A DNA stretch of 64,000 nt from Flavobacterium sp. Leaf82 (GTDB taxonomy: Bacteria > Bacteroidota > Bacteroidia > Flavobacteriales > Flavobacteriaceae). A program made the translations under genes and the position numbers. Under the pieces are notes generated by a model. The model was not told the DNA's origin and searched no databases. It worked only from the letters and a program-made list of their open reading frames with translations. Shown one piece after another: positions 1 through 9,941 of this stretch (position 1 is the stretch's first letter; the number at the start of each line of letters is the position of its first letter). Location of the stretch: NCBI RefSeq assembly GCF_001422725.1, contig NZ_LMMA01000032.1, positions 310,001-374,000 of the forward strand. Reading direction: 5' to 3'.

Positions 1-2
1 AA

Positions 3-1439
3 GCGCGTGAAAAATTAATCGAAAGATTCAATTTGTCAGATATTCAGGCACGTGCAATTGTTGAGATGCGTTTGCGTCAATTAACAGGTCTGGAACAAGA
101 CAAGTTAAGAGCTGAGTATGACGAATTAATGAAATTAATCGAACATTTGAAAGCATTATTGGCAGATGTAGATTTAAGAACGAATTTAATTAAAGAAGAA
201 CTTGAAGAAATCCGTGAGAAATACGGAGATGAGCGTCGTTCTCAAATAGAATATTCTGGTGGAGATGTGAGTATCGAAGATTTAATTGCTGATGAAAATG
301 TTGTAATAACAATTTCTCACGCAGGTTATATCAAACGTACAAACTTAACGGAATATAAAACTCAAAATAGAGGTGGAGTTGGACAAAAAAGCGCAGGAAC
401 AAGAGATCAGGATTTCCTTGAGCATATGTTCGTTGCAACCAATCACCAATATATGATGTTCTTTACGCAAAAAGGAAAATGTTTCTGGATGCGTGTTTAC
501 GAAATTCCTGAAGGAAGCAAAACTGCAAAAGGAAGAGCAATCCAGAATTTAGTAAATATTGAAAGTGATGATAAAGTAAAAGCTTTCATTTGTACACAAG
601 ACTTAAAAGACAAAGATTATATCAATAGTCACAATCTTGTAATGGTAACGAAACAAGGTCAGGTTAAGAAAACTTCTTTAGAGAAATATTCTAAACCAAG
701 GGTAAATGGTGTTGCTGCAATTACAATTAAAGAAGGTGATGAGTTACTTGAAGCAAAATTAACTAACGGAGAAAGCCAAATTATTTTAGCTGTTAAATCC
801 GGTAAATTAGTTCGTTTTGAGGAAACCAAAACACGACCAATGGGAAGAACAGCTTCCGGAGTTCGTGGAATTACTTTAAAAGACGATACTGATGAAGTAA
901 TTGGTATGGTTACGGTTGATAAAGAAAATGTTAACGACTCACAAATTTTAGTTGTAACTGAAAACGGATACGGTAAACGTACCAAATTAGTGGATGACGA
1001 TGGTGAAGATGTTTACAGAATTACAAACCGTGGAGGTAAAGGTGTTAAGACACTTAATATAACAGAAAAAACAGGAAAATTAATTTCGATTAACGCTGTA
1101 ACAGATGCTGATGATTTAATGATTATCAACAAATCAGGATTAACAATCAGAATGGCTATTGAAGATTTACGTGTTATGGGTCGTGCAACACAAGGTGTTC
1201 GATTGATTAACTTAAAAGGTAAAGATTCTATTGCTGCCGTAACAAAAGTTATGAAAGATGACGTTGCAGAAGTTGTTGTTGATGAAGATGGTAATGTTAT
1301 AGAATCAGTTATTGAAAGAGTTAAACCGGATTTAGAAGTTCTTGAAGATGACGGTACTGTAGAAGATGACGACGATGAAGAAACTGATGAAGTTGTAGAA
1401 GACGAAGACGAATCTGAAGAAGAAGAGTCTGAAGAATAA
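3..1439 (+). CDS. gyrA: DNA gyrase subunit A, C-terminal part (5' end outside window)
   Basis: The reading frame is open to the left edge (codons from base 3), so this is the 3' part of a longer gene. The first ~65 residues (SDIQARAIVEMRLRQLTGLE and a helical stretch) are the end of the breakage-reunion domain. The rest is the beta-pinwheel domain that wraps DNA around gyrase. A GyrA-box-like motif QNRGGVG is seen near residue 112 of the visible part and a related NRGGKG later. This supports GyrA rather than ParC. The protein ends in a ~40-residue tail made almost only of Asp, Glu and Val, a common but variable feature of GyrA tails that may tune supercoiling activity. The gene acts in the cytoplasm with GyrB to introduce negative supercoils. 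A secreted TPR protein gene follows after 47 bp and may be cotranscribed. Confidence 0.97.
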   Translation, partial: AREKLIERFNLSDIQARAIVEMRLRQLTGLEQDKLRAEYDELMKLIEHLKALLADVDLRTNLIKEELEEIREKYGDERRSQIEYSGGDVSIEDLIADENVVITISHAGYIKRTNLTEYKTQNRGGVGQKSAGTRDQDFLEHMFVATNHQYMMFFTQKGKCFWMRVYEIPEGSKTAKGRAIQNLVNIESDDKVKAFICTQDLKDKDYINSHNLVMVTKQGQVKKTSLEKYSKPRVNGVAAITIKEGDELLEAKLTNGESQIILAVKSGKLVRFEETKTRPMGRTASGVRGITLKDDTDEVIGMVTVDKENVNDSQILVVTENGYGKRTKLVDDDGEDVYRITNRGGKGVKTLNITEKTGKLISINAVTDADDLMIINKSGLTIRMAIEDLRVMGRATQGVRLINLKGKDSIAAVTKVMKDDVAEVVVDEDGNVIESVIERVKPDLEVLEDDGTVEDDDDEETDEVVEDEDESEEEESEE

Positions 1440-1486
1440 AAATAACAATTACGAAAATTAAAATTAAAAACCACAAATTGAATACT

Positions 1487-2755
1487 ATGAAAAGTAAATA
1501 TGTAATACTTGCGTCAGCATTATTGATTTCAGTAGCTACTTTTGCTCAAAAAGATCAGATAAAAAGTGCTGAAAAAGCATTAAAAGGAGGAGACGCACAA
1601 GGAGCGATTGCCATTCTGAAAGATGCTGAAAACCTGGTTGTAAATGCCAAAGATGTTGAACAGGCACAATACTACTTTGTAAAAGGTAATGCTTATTTAG
1701 AATTAGCAAATAAAAAAGTAGAAGAAAGTAAAAACTTGTCTCTTGCAGCTGAAAGCTATAAAAAGCTAATTGACGTTGAAAAAGCATCTGGAAAAGTGAA
1801 ATATTCTACTCAGGCTGCAACATCAATTACTGACATTAAAGGAAAATTGATTAACTCAGCTATTGCAGATTCTCAGGCAACTAAACATGCTGAAGGAGCA
1901 AAAAAATTGTATGATGCTTATTTATTAGATAAAAACGATACAATCAATTTGTATTACGCAGCTTCAACAGCGGTAAATGCTCAGGATTTTGATCTTGCAT
2001 TGCCAATGTACGAAGAACTAAAAAAATTAAACTATTCAGGAAAAGGAACTAGTTATACTGCCGTAAATAAAATTTCAGGTAACGAAGATGGTTTTAATAA
2101 TGCAAAAGACAGAGATTTAGCAGTAAAATTAGGAACTCACGAAAAACCTAAAACTGAAGCTATTCCTTCTAAAAGAGGTGAGATTTATAAAAACTTAGCT
2201 TTAATTTTAGTTCAAAAAGGACGTAGTGAAGATGCTAAAAAAGCAATCGCTGATGCAAGAAAAGCAAATCCTGAAGATACTTCTTTGATACTTACAGAAG
2301 CTAACTTGTATTTAGAATCTAAAGATTTTGAAACTTACAAAAAATTAGTTGGTGAGGCTTTACAAAAAGAACCAAACAATGCTGATTTAGTATTTAACTT
2401 AGGAGTTATCAGTGCAAATTCAAAAAATAATGCTGATGCTGAGAAATATTATTTGAAAGCTATCGAAATTAATCCAAACTATGCAAATGCTTATCTTAAC
2501 CTTGCAGCTTTAAAATTAGAAGCTGAAAAGCCAATTATTGATGAGATGAATAAGTTAGGTACTTCTGCAAAGGATATGAAACGTTATGATGTGTTGAAAG
2601 CACAAAGAGAAAATGTTTTTAAAGGAGTTATTCCTTACCTTAAAAAAGCAAATGAACTAGATCCTAAAAATGAAGATGTTTCTAAAACATTATTAGGTGT
2701 TTATAAAGCATTAGAAATGACTGCTGAAGCAAAAGCTTTGAAAGCTACAATGTAA
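1487..2755 (+). CDS. secreted TPR-repeat protein
   Basis: A 422-residue protein with a clear signal peptide (MKSKYVILASALLISVATFA, cleavage probably before Q). I chose the ATG at 1487 because it begins the signal peptide; a TTG nine bases upstream is in frame but unlikely. After an Ala/Lys-rich helical first half, the C-terminal half contains canonical tetratricopeptide repeats (for example the stretch NADLVFNLGVISANSKNNAD, then NPNYANAYLNLAALKLEAEK). These are expected to be protein-binding helical hairpins in the periplasm. The gene lies 47 bp behind gyrA and ends at a strong terminator, so the two may share a transcript. TPR proteins of this type directly behind gyrA are usual in flavobacteria as I recall. 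Specific function unknown. Confidence 0.85.
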   Translation: MKSKYVILASALLISVATFAQKDQIKSAEKALKGGDAQGAIAILKDAENLVVNAKDVEQAQYYFVKGNAYLELANKKVEESKNLSLAAESYKKLIDVEKASGKVKYSTQAATSITDIKGKLINSAIADSQATKHAEGAKKLYDAYLLDKNDTINLYYAASTAVNAQDFDLALPMYEELKKLNYSGKGTSYTAVNKISGNEDGFNNAKDRDLAVKLGTHEKPKTEAIPSKRGEIYKNLALILVQKGRSEDAKKAIADARKANPEDTSLILTEANLYLESKDFETYKKLVGEALQKEPNNADLVFNLGVISANSKNNADAEKYYLKAIEINPNYANAYLNLAALKLEAEKPIIDEMNKLGTSAKDMKRYDVLKAQRENVFKGVIPYLKKANELDPKNEDVSKTLLGVYKALEMTAEAKALKATM

Positions 2756-2781
2756 TTCTAGACAGGATTTTATAAAATAAA

Positions 2782-2812
2782 AAACCATTCACCGCGGTGA
2801 ATGGTTTTTTTT
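2782..2812. terminator. bidirectional rho-independent terminator
   Basis: A perfect palindrome AACCATTCACC/GGTGAATGGTT with A-run on the left and T-run on the right, lying between the convergent ends of the TPR gene (plus) and the OsmC gene (minus). It can serve both. Confidence 0.85.
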
Positions 2813-2841
2813 ATGCTCTTGATTTACTATTCTGAATTAGC

Positions 2842-3258
2842 TTATAATAAAGTGACAGAAAGTGTAATCGTAGTATTTAGAAGTTTAGAAATCGGGCAGA
2901 TCTCTTTTGCTTTTGCAGCTGTTTTTTCAAATTCTTCAGCTGAAATATTAGGAACTGTTCCTTTTAAATCTAAATGTATTAAAGTTATTGTTCCGTCTTC
3001 AAAAGTTACTGTAGCTTCTGTATTTAAATCATCTGCAGTAAAACCACCTTCGTTAAGTAAAAAGCTTAATTGCATTGTAAAACAGCCAGAATGTGCTGCA
3101 GCAATCAATTCTTCAGGATTAGTTCCAACTCCGTCTGCAAACCTTGTTTTAAATGATAATTGTGCGTTATCTAATGTAGTACTTTGTGTGCTGATTTTTC
3201 CGGTTCCTTCCATGCCGGTTCCTTTCCAGTTGGCATTTGCTTTTCTTGTAAATTTCAT
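2842..3258 (-). CDS. OsmC/Ohr family peroxiredoxin
   Basis: 138 residues, the normal size of OsmC proteins, which reduce organic hydroperoxides with a pair of cysteines. Both expected cysteines are present: Cys59 in the motif AAAHSGCF, on the central helix, and Cys121 in the motif AKEICPISK. The spacing and surrounding residues fit the OsmC subfamily (short N-terminus MKFTRKANANWKG) rather than Ohr. Cytoplasmic and probably a stand-alone gene: a terminator lies behind it and a 627-bp repeat-rich gap lies upstream. Confidence 0.9.
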   Translation of the reverse strand: MKFTRKANANWKGTGMEGTGKISTQSTTLDNAQLSFKTRFADGVGTNPEELIAAAHSGCFTMQLSFLLNEGGFTADDLNTEATVTFEDGTITLIHLDLKGTVPNISAEEFEKTAAKAKEICPISKLLNTTITLSVTLL

Positions 3259-3415
3259 TTTTCGTTGTTATTAAGATTAATAATTGAATTTGTTCATTTT
3301 AATTGATCATCAAAAGATGATGTGGTTATCAAATATAATAAATATTTTACAGAATAGTTTTACGAAGTTGAATTGGAAGTGTTAAGTTTAGGGGTTTATT
3401 TTTTATATTTTATGT

Positions 3416-3812
3416 TTCAAGTTTCAGGTTTCAGGTTTCAGGTTTCAGGTTGAAATGAGATAAATGTTAGTGTGAATTTTACCGCAAAGAACGCTAAGGT
3501 TTTATTTTGCATTGCAGTTAGAAAACACAAAGTTCGCAAAGCTTTGTCGCATTATATTATTATATGGTATGTCTGGCTGAGCGAAGTCGAAGCCCTGGAA
3601 TGTTTTTATGAAAAGAAAATCAGTAATATTAAATATGGTTTATATTCATAAAAACTTCTTAAATAGATTTCAAACTTTGTCGAGCTACTTGTGGTCCTTC
3701 GACTTCGCTCAGGATGACAAAAATGAGAAAAAACAAATTAGTAGCGAATCATTATTATAGACATTGCTTTGCGAACTTTGCGTAAACCTTTGCGTTCTTT
3801 GCGGTAAAAAAA
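3416..3812. repeat. composite intergenic repeat region between OsmC and DUF349 genes
   Basis: The 627-bp gap at 3259-3885 holds no credible gene. It contains about five tandem copies of TTTCAGG (from 3416). An ACCGCAAAGAACGC motif (3481) is mirrored at 3790-3808 as GCGTTCTTTGCGGT. Inside this pair lies a second inverted pair, CTGAGCGAAGTCGAAG (3584) and CTTCGACTTCGCTCAG (3697). The same motifs recur at several other intergenic sites in this window, so this looks like nested copies of dispersed repeat families. Confidence 0.75.
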
Positions 3813-3824
3813 ACGTTTTAATAT

Positions 3825-3862
3825 AAAAAAGGTGTAACGAATATATATCATTACACCTTTTT
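3825..3862 (-). terminator. terminator of the DUF349 gene
   Basis: Hairpin AAAAAAGGTGTAA ... TTACACCTTTTT just downstream of the minus-strand DUF349 gene. On the minus strand the stem is followed by a T-rich run. Confidence 0.75.
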
Positions 3863-3885
3863 ATTTATTGTAGAAACTTAAAACA

Positions 3886-5877
3886 TTATTCCTGACCCAG
3901 GTTACGTAATTGTTTCAATTTATCTTTCCAAAGTTCCAGGCTTTCTTTGTGGATCGCGATGTTTTTACGCACCTCAAGAACTATAGAATTCTCTTTTTTA
4001 GCATTTTTAGTATTCGTAAAGAACTGAATGTTGTTTTCTAATTGGAAAATTTCATTTTGAACTTCTTCAATTTTACGCATTAAGAAAATCTTTTCGTTAT
4101 CTAGTTTACGAGTGTCGTTACTGTCAGACAAAGAATCGATACGGTTAGAAAAACGCATCATTTCGGTTTCTTTTTTACTCAAACTTAATTTTTCAAAAAG
4201 AGCATCCAGGATTTTATTGAATTTTCCTTCGATATGACGTCTTGAAAAAGGTACTTTTCCATATCCTTTCCAGATTTCGATATGCGCTTTAATAGCATCA
4301 AGATCTGTTTTGTGATCACCTGTAAGTTGGTAAGCACGTAAAATATCTAAGTATGCTTTTTTATTGTCGAAAGCAGCTACTTCATCAACGTTTTCTTCAG
4401 ACTTATGTTCTTTTAGTTTGTCGAAATAATGATTACAAGCGTCTTTAAATTCCTTCCAGATTTTGTCTGAATATTTTTTAGGAACGTGACCAATCTGTTT
4501 CCACTCTTCCTGAATTTGTTTCATTACCGGAGTAGTAGCGCTAAAATCAGTGCTTTCCTGTAATTCTTTGGCTTTTGCAACAAGAGCCATTTTTTTATTT
4601 AAATTGTCGTTTTGATCTTTTTTGATGTCTTTATAAAATGAATTTTTAAAAGAATTAAAGTTTCTAACGGCAGTTTTAAACGTAGCCCAGGTTTCTTCAT
4701 TAACTTCTGAAGGTACTTTTCCGGCTGCAAAAAACTCATTTCTAAGTGCTTCAACTTTCTGAATTTGTACCAGCCATTGTGAGTGAGAGTTAACTTTTTC
4801 AGTTCCTAAAACTTCAATTTTGGCAATAATTTCCTTTTTAACTTCAAGGTTTTTTTGCTCGTTTGCTCTTTGGCTTTCAAACAAAACTTCTCTTTTATCA
4901 TGGATTTTTTTAGTCAGTTCGCTAAATTTATTCCAGATTGTATCACGGTGTTCTTTAGAAACCGGTCCAATATCTTCTTTCCAGATTCTGTGTAAATCTT
5001 GTAATTCTCTAAATGATTTACTAATATCAGTTTCATTTACTAATTCTTCAACACGAGCAATTATTTTTTGTTTCTGATCCAGATTATATTTAAAATCCAA
5101 ATCTCTCGCTTCACGATCTAAGTGTAAATAATCATAAAAATTTTCAACGTGAAAATGATAATTATTCCAAACGTGATTGTATTTGTCTTTTGGAATTGCT
5201 CCGGCATTTTTCCATCTTTCTCTTAAATCATTAAAATGTTTAAGCGTGTCTTTGATGTTTTCCTGAGGATTAATAAGCTCTTTAAGTTCTTCAACTATGG
5301 CAAGTCTGTTTTCTAAATTTGATTTTAGATTCGTTTGTAAATGCTTGAAATGTGCATTTCTTTTTTCTCTAAAAACATTATAATATTCGTCAAATTTTGA
5401 TTTTAACGGAGAATGATATTCGAACTCCTCATTAGGATCTTGTTTCGAAGCGTTAAATTCTTCTTTTTTCTCCTCTATAAGATGGTTGTATTGTAATAAA
5501 AATGACTTTTTAATTTCTTCGATATGATCTTTTACAGACATTACTTTGTCTATATTGATCAGTTTTTTAAGCTCATCAACAAGTGCGTCCAAAGAGAAAG
5601 TATCATAATCCTGCATAGGAATGTCATGACGCTCTTTTAGCGTTTCATCTTCACTTTCTTCGGCATTCGAGTTTGTTATCGCGTCTAATGCTGTCTGATG
5701 GTTGGATTCTGTCGTTTCTGCTGTGTTTTCTGCTTCAGTTTCAGTATCTGAAGCTGGAATTTCAGCAACCGTTTCAGTCTCCAGTTTTTCAACTGCATTC
5801 TCTTGTGTAGAATCGTTAATTTCGATTTCTAGTTTTCCGTCTGCTTCCTGCAGGTTATCATTCTTTTCTTCTAACAT
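3886..5877 (-). CDS. DUF349 repeat protein
   Basis: 663 residues. The first ~100 are acidic and of low complexity (many Glu, Thr, Asn), then come roughly six helical DUF349 repeats of about 70 residues, each with a conserved Trp in motifs such as LRERWKNAGAIPK, LHRIWKEDIGPVSK and IQEEWKQIGHVPKK. The C-terminus is a long coiled coil (from about residue 590). There is no signal peptide or membrane segment, so it is cytoplasmic. DUF349 proteins are widespread in Bacteroidota and their function is not established; the repeat structure suggests a scaffold or nucleic-acid/ribosome-associated role, which is only inference. Single gene with its own terminator. Confidence 0.88.
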   Translation of the reverse strand: MLEEKNDNLQEADGKLEIEINDSTQENAVEKLETETVAEIPASDTETEAENTAETTESNHQTALDAITNSNAEESEDETLKERHDIPMQDYDTFSLDALVDELKKLINIDKVMSVKDHIEEIKKSFLLQYNHLIEEKKEEFNASKQDPNEEFEYHSPLKSKFDEYYNVFREKRNAHFKHLQTNLKSNLENRLAIVEELKELINPQENIKDTLKHFNDLRERWKNAGAIPKDKYNHVWNNYHFHVENFYDYLHLDREARDLDFKYNLDQKQKIIARVEELVNETDISKSFRELQDLHRIWKEDIGPVSKEHRDTIWNKFSELTKKIHDKREVLFESQRANEQKNLEVKKEIIAKIEVLGTEKVNSHSQWLVQIQKVEALRNEFFAAGKVPSEVNEETWATFKTAVRNFNSFKNSFYKDIKKDQNDNLNKKMALVAKAKELQESTDFSATTPVMKQIQEEWKQIGHVPKKYSDKIWKEFKDACNHYFDKLKEHKSEENVDEVAAFDNKKAYLDILRAYQLTGDHKTDLDAIKAHIEIWKGYGKVPFSRRHIEGKFNKILDALFEKLSLSKKETEMMRFSNRIDSLSDSNDTRKLDNEKIFLMRKIEEVQNEIFQLENNIQFFTNTKNAKKENSIVLEVRKNIAIHKESLELWKDKLKQLRNLGQE

Positions 5878-6102
5878 TTTAAATGTATAAGGTTTTTTAT
5901 TTTAAACAGAGCGAAAGATAGTAAAGGTGTTTCTAAATACAAAATAAATCGTTTGTTTATACGCTATTTTGCGATGAAATTCTTATTTATAATGCAATTT
6001 TACAAATATGATATGAAATTTTTCGCTGTTTTTTTTGAATTTAATTTAAATTTAAACTTTGTATTTTTTTAATAATCGGTTTGCAATTTTAAATGATTGC
6101 AA

Positions 6103-6850
6103 CTAGAACAAAGTTAAAATTCCGACTTCAATACCATAATTATACGCTTTTTGACCTCCAAATGCAACACTTGGATGAATGTAAAACATATTATTAGGAG
6201 TAAATTTTCGTCCAAATTCTAAATATGAATTATTTTGAAATCCGTCTAATGTCGCATTATATCGAAAAGCAATATCGGCGCCAATCCAGTTTTTGCCAAA
6301 ATAACGTAATAATAAATTTTCGTATAAAGTGGTGTTTATTGTATTTCTATTGTTTGAACCAGCAAAGCTGGATTGATATTCAAGTGATGAAAACCATAAG
6401 TACCGTCTGTATATTATCAAGATAAGAGCCATAATATAGAGTGGGAACAATAATCCATTTTCCGCTGCCAAGTTTGGGATCAATTGCTGAGTTCGTAACG
6501 ATCCGGGTTCTAAAAGCGATTCCTCTTTTTTTATCTATATAAGGAATATATGTTGCACCAACTGAAAGATCGCCTAAACCTGTTTTATAAATGCTTTCAG
6601 TATTTGTAGAAACCAAGGGTATATCTGCGCGTACATTCCATGATTTATTACCAATTGGTAAAATTAATCTAACATTAGTAGTATTGAAGGAACCTTTTTT
6701 GGTATCAAGATATTCATTAAAAACTAAAATTGTCTTTTTAAAATAATTAATACGACCTTCTTCAAAAGGATTTTCCTCGTTTTCTGTACCTTGAGAATGT
6801 ACTGTACAGTAAAAAAGATAAAAGAATAGAATAAAAATTACATTTTTCAT
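6103..6850 (-). pseudogene. frameshifted outer-membrane protein paralog
   Basis: Two overlapping minus-strand frames together give a full-length relative of the next gene (6975-7724). The 5' frame starts with a signal peptide (MKNVIFILFFYLFYCTVHSQ) and runs to about GSYLDN. The 3' frame continues from LWFSSLEYQSSFAGS to the end YGIEVGILTLF, matching the paralog's LWIASLENQLSFAGS and FGIEAGLLILF. The switch lies near 6405-6420 and amounts to one (or four) extra bases. The total length equals the intact paralog plus one base. No slippery sequence suggests programmed frameshifting, so this is a recent pseudogene or a sequencing error. Confidence 0.8.
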
Positions 6851-6974
6851 TGGTTTTTGATTTAAAACCAAACATACGTAAAAATAAACTTACAAATTAA
6901 GTTTATTTAAGAAATTATTCTAAATTATTTAAGATTTAATTTAATTTTTTGTTGATTTTATCTAATTTATAATT

Positions 6975-7724
6975 TTAAAACAGAATTAGCAATCCTGCTT
7001 CAATACCAAAGTTGTATGTTTTTTGGTTGCCAAATGCAATACTTGGATGTATGTAAGCCATATCATTTGGGGTTATTTTTCGTCCAAATTCTATAAAAGC
7101 ATTATTGGGATATCCCTTGTTGGTGGCGTTATATCGAAAAGCAACGTCAGCAGCAATCCAGTTTTTTCCAATGAAATACATCAAGTAGTTTTCAAATGCT
7201 GTTGTATTTATATCTTGTCGGTTTTGAGATCCGGCAAAACTCAATTGGTTTTCTAATGAAGCAATCCACAGCATCTTTTTATTTATGAAATAAGTACCAT
7301 AAAATAATGCGGGGGCAAAAATCCATTTTCCTGTGCCGAATGCGGGATCTACAGCAGAATTTGAAATTACCCGGACTCTAAAGGCAATACCTTTACTGCG
7401 ATCTAAATAAGGAATATAGCTTATGCCAAGACCAATATCTCCAATTCCGGTTTTATTGACAGATGAAGTATTTGTAGATATGAGAGGTAAATCTACTCTT
7501 AAATTCCAGGCTTTATTAGCAATAGGATGTAAAAAACGAAGTTGTGTAGTGTTGTATGATCCTGAATCTGTATCTAAATATTCATTAAAAAGCAAAATGG
7601 TTTTTAAATAATAGTGATAACGCGCTTCAGTGTAAGGATTTTTTCCCGGCTCTAAAGTGTCTTGAGCTTTTATTGAAAAAGTTATTAAAAAGCTTAATAA
7701 ATAAAATAACTGTAATTTATTCAT
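6975..7724 (-). CDS. outer-membrane beta-barrel-like protein (transporter-like), unknown function
   Basis: 249 residues with signal peptide (MNKLQLFYLLSFLITFSIKA, then Q). The mature part has alternating hydrophobic/polar strands, many aromatic residues and a C-terminal Phe (GIEAGLLILF), as expected for a small outer-membrane barrel. It has no motif that I can tie to a substrate. The neighbour at 6103-6850 is a frameshifted paralog in the same orientation, so this is a tandem duplication in which one copy is broken. About 100 bp of AT-rich DNA separates the copies. Confidence 0.75.
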   Translation of the reverse strand: MNKLQLFYLLSFLITFSIKAQDTLEPGKNPYTEARYHYYLKTILLFNEYLDTDSGSYNTTQLRFLHPIANKAWNLRVDLPLISTNTSSVNKTGIGDIGLGISYIPYLDRSKGIAFRVRVISNSAVDPAFGTGKWIFAPALFYGTYFINKKMLWIASLENQLSFAGSQNRQDINTTAFENYLMYFIGKNWIAADVAFRYNATNKGYPNNAFIEFGRKITPNDMAYIHPSIAFGNQKTYNFGIEAGLLILF

Positions 7725-7794
7725 AACTACTTGTTAATGAGTAGTCTAAATTACATAAATTACAGTTATTTTTTTTCTTTATTTTTTCGGTTTT

Positions 7795-8544
7795 TTACTT
7801 ATTCCAGATTTTCCAGGCTTTCTCTGCCTGAAAAATAAGCATGTCGTAACCATTTTTTATTACTGCGCTTTTTTCTTTGGCGTTTTTAAGGAACTGAGTT
7901 TCTGCAGGATTATAGATTAAATCGTATGCAATATGTTTCTCTGTAAAAAACTCATACGGAAGATCCGGACAAGCTTCTATATTTGGACTTGTACCGACTG
8001 GTGTACAGTTGATTATGATTTGGAAATTATCAAAAGTTGTAGCGTTGATTAAATTATAATCAATAATATTTTCCTTTGCTTCTCTGGATACAAAAGTATA
8101 TAGAATACCAAGTTCGTCAAGTGCAAAGGCAACTCCTTTAGATGCTCCGCCTGTGCCTAGAATAAGCGCTTTTTTATGATGTGGTTCTAATAAGGGTTCT
8201 AATGATTTCTTAAAACCATAGTAGTCTGTATTATATCCTTTTAATTTTCCGTTTTTGGTAAATTTAATAGTGTTTACAGCGCCAATTAAAGCTGCTTTTT
8301 TTGAAAGTTTATCTAAGAAAGGTATGACTTGTTCTTTATACGGAATCGTAACATTAAGGCCTTTTAAATCAGGATTGTTTTTAAGTAGTCCTGTTAGATG
8401 ACTAATTTCGGCAATATCGAAATTTTCGTAGCTGTTGCCGGCAAAAACTTCGTCACTAAATTTTTCTGTAAAATATCCTTTTGAAAATGAGTAACTAATA
8501 TTACGACCTAATAATCCAAAACGTCTTCTTAAAATATCAATCAT
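7795..8544 (-). CDS. aroE: shikimate dehydrogenase
   Basis: 249 residues; reduces 3-dehydroshikimate to shikimate with NADPH in aromatic amino acid synthesis. Visible motifs: substrate loop GLLGRNISYSFS near residue 10 (SxS, usually GxPxxHSxS), catalytic Lys in LNVTIPYKE, substrate Asp in YNTDYYGF, and NADP loop LGTGGASKGV near residue 127. The C-terminus NGYDMLIFQAEKAWKIW is typical. Its start overlaps by one base the stop of the upstream TPR gene (ATGA arrangement), so the two are translationally coupled. It is slightly shorter than the E. coli enzyme, as usual in flavobacteria. Confidence 0.95.
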   Translation of the reverse strand: MIDILRRRFGLLGRNISYSFSKGYFTEKFSDEVFAGNSYENFDIAEISHLTGLLKNNPDLKGLNVTIPYKEQVIPFLDKLSKKAALIGAVNTIKFTKNGKLKGYNTDYYGFKKSLEPLLEPHHKKALILGTGGASKGVAFALDELGILYTFVSREAKENIIDYNLINATTFDNFQIIINCTPVGTSPNIEACPDLPYEFFTEKHIAYDLIYNPAETQFLKNAKEKSAVIKNGYDMLIFQAEKAWKIWNK

Positions 8545-9941
8545 TATTGCTTTCTATGTTTTTCAATATAATTTTTAACCATTTTTTTTGCCCATACTAC
8601 TGGAAATAAATCTTCGATCAGAATATAATTGTCAAAATTTAAACGTAAACCGTTGCTTAAATGAAACTTTGCTTTTGTGTTTTCCTGAATCATGAAATAC
8701 AATCCTGCTAAACGATATTCGATCTCGTTTTCTTCAGGAAAATATTCAGATGCTTGTAATAAGGTTTGAATTGCGCTTTCGAATTCTCCCAAAAACTGAA
8801 GAATATCAACCCAAAATAACCAGGTATCTAAGGCATGATCTCCAAATTCTACTGCTTTTCTATAACCAAACTCAGCTTCTTCAAAAAAGTTCATTTGTTT
8901 GTTGATCGTTGCGTAACGTTTCCAGTACAAACGATTTTGATTGTCGATTGCTAATGCTTTATTGACAAAAAATAATGCTTTTTGAAAGTTTTTCTGGCGA
9001 ACATAAAAATCAGTAATGGCAATCCATCCTTTGTCTAAAAGTGGATCTTCATGTACGGTTTGATTGTAATATTGAAGTGCTTTTACGGCATTACCTAATT
9101 TTTCGTAGCATTTACCAATACGCAATAGGGCATAGGATGTTGCATCGTCTAACTCGATGGTGCGGTTGTAGCTTTCGATCGCTTCGCCGTATTTTTTCAG
9201 ACGCTCGTATGCTTTTGCTTTTTCCATGAAAGCGCCTAAGAACTCATCGTCAATCAGGGTTGCATAATCAAAAGCACGAATAGCATTTTCGTATTCTTTT
9301 ACGCCATAATGCAAGCGCCCAAGCTGATGCCATGCGATTTCGCTATATGGATTTTTGTTGATGTATTCGTTTAGATATAGGATGGCTTCCTGGTTTTGAT
9401 CTAAAAATTCAAAACAATAAACCACGTTATACAAAGCAGACTGATCTTCTAAATCTTCTTCAAGACATTTGATAAAACTGTCTTTTGCCATCTCAAGGTT
9501 ATCCATAAAAAGATATTCCATTCCAATCAAGTTGTACACATCAGCGTAGTCGTCTGTATATTGCAGGGCAATTTTAAGTAGTTCTACCGCTTTTTCGTGT
9601 TGATCTCTTTTAGAACAAATATTAGCTTTTTGGATGTAAATTTCCTCGTTATTGGGTTCGATTGCATATAACTCATTTAAGAGCTTCTCAGCGATTTCTA
9701 GTTTGTCGTCGTAAACCAACATTTCTACTTGTACTAATTTTAAGCCCGTAGATTTTGGGTGTTGGTCTAATGCAAGTTTCAAGGCCTTCTTTGCTAAATT
9801 AGCCTTACCTATGTCTAAATAATGAAGAATAATTTCTTCAAATTCTTCAGAATCAAAAAAGAGTACTTTGTTAGTTTTTAACATCGACTCAAATTTGGAT
9901 AAGGATAGGTTATAATCTTCTTCTTCGTTGCTTAATTGCAT
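8544..9941 (-). CDS. TPR-repeat protein
   Basis: 465 residues, almost entirely tetratricopeptide repeats (about ten), for example YADVYNLIGMEYLFMDNLEM and SEIAWHQLGRLHYGVKEYEN. There is no signal peptide; the N-terminus is acidic (MQLSNEEEDYNLSLSKFESM). Expected to be a cytoplasmic protein-interaction scaffold. It precedes aroE with a one-base overlap. The same order (OstA-like, aminotransferase, TPR, aroE) is familiar to me from other flavobacteria, but the partner of the TPR protein is unknown. Confidence 0.85.
   Translation of the reverse strand: MQLSNEEEDYNLSLSKFESMLKTNKVLFFDSEEFEEIILHYLDIGKANLAKKALKLALDQHPKSTGLKLVQVEMLVYDDKLEIAEKLLNELYAIEPNNEEIYIQKANICSKRDQHEKAVELLKIALQYTDDYADVYNLIGMEYLFMDNLEMAKDSFIKCLEEDLEDQSALYNVVYCFEFLDQNQEAILYLNEYINKNPYSEIAWHQLGRLHYGVKEYENAIRAFDYATLIDDEFLGAFMEKAKAYERLKKYGEAIESYNRTIELDDATSYALLRIGKCYEKLGNAVKALQYYNQTVHEDPLLDKGWIAITDFYVRQKNFQKALFFVNKALAIDNQNRLYWKRYATINKQMNFFEEAEFGYRKAVEFGDHALDTWLFWVDILQFLGEFESAIQTLLQASEYFPEENEIEYRLAGLYFMIQENTKAKFHLSNGLRLNFDNYILIEDLFPVVWAKKMVKNYIEKHRKQ

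Noticed and set aside
1013..1474. Serine-rich open frame opposite the end of gyrA
   Set aside because: It is the complement of the acidic Glu/Asp codons of the gyrA tail; no start context or homology.
6380..6483. Programmed frameshift joining the two barrel halves
   Set aside because: No heptamer slippery site or pseudoknot; the paralog is read in one frame.
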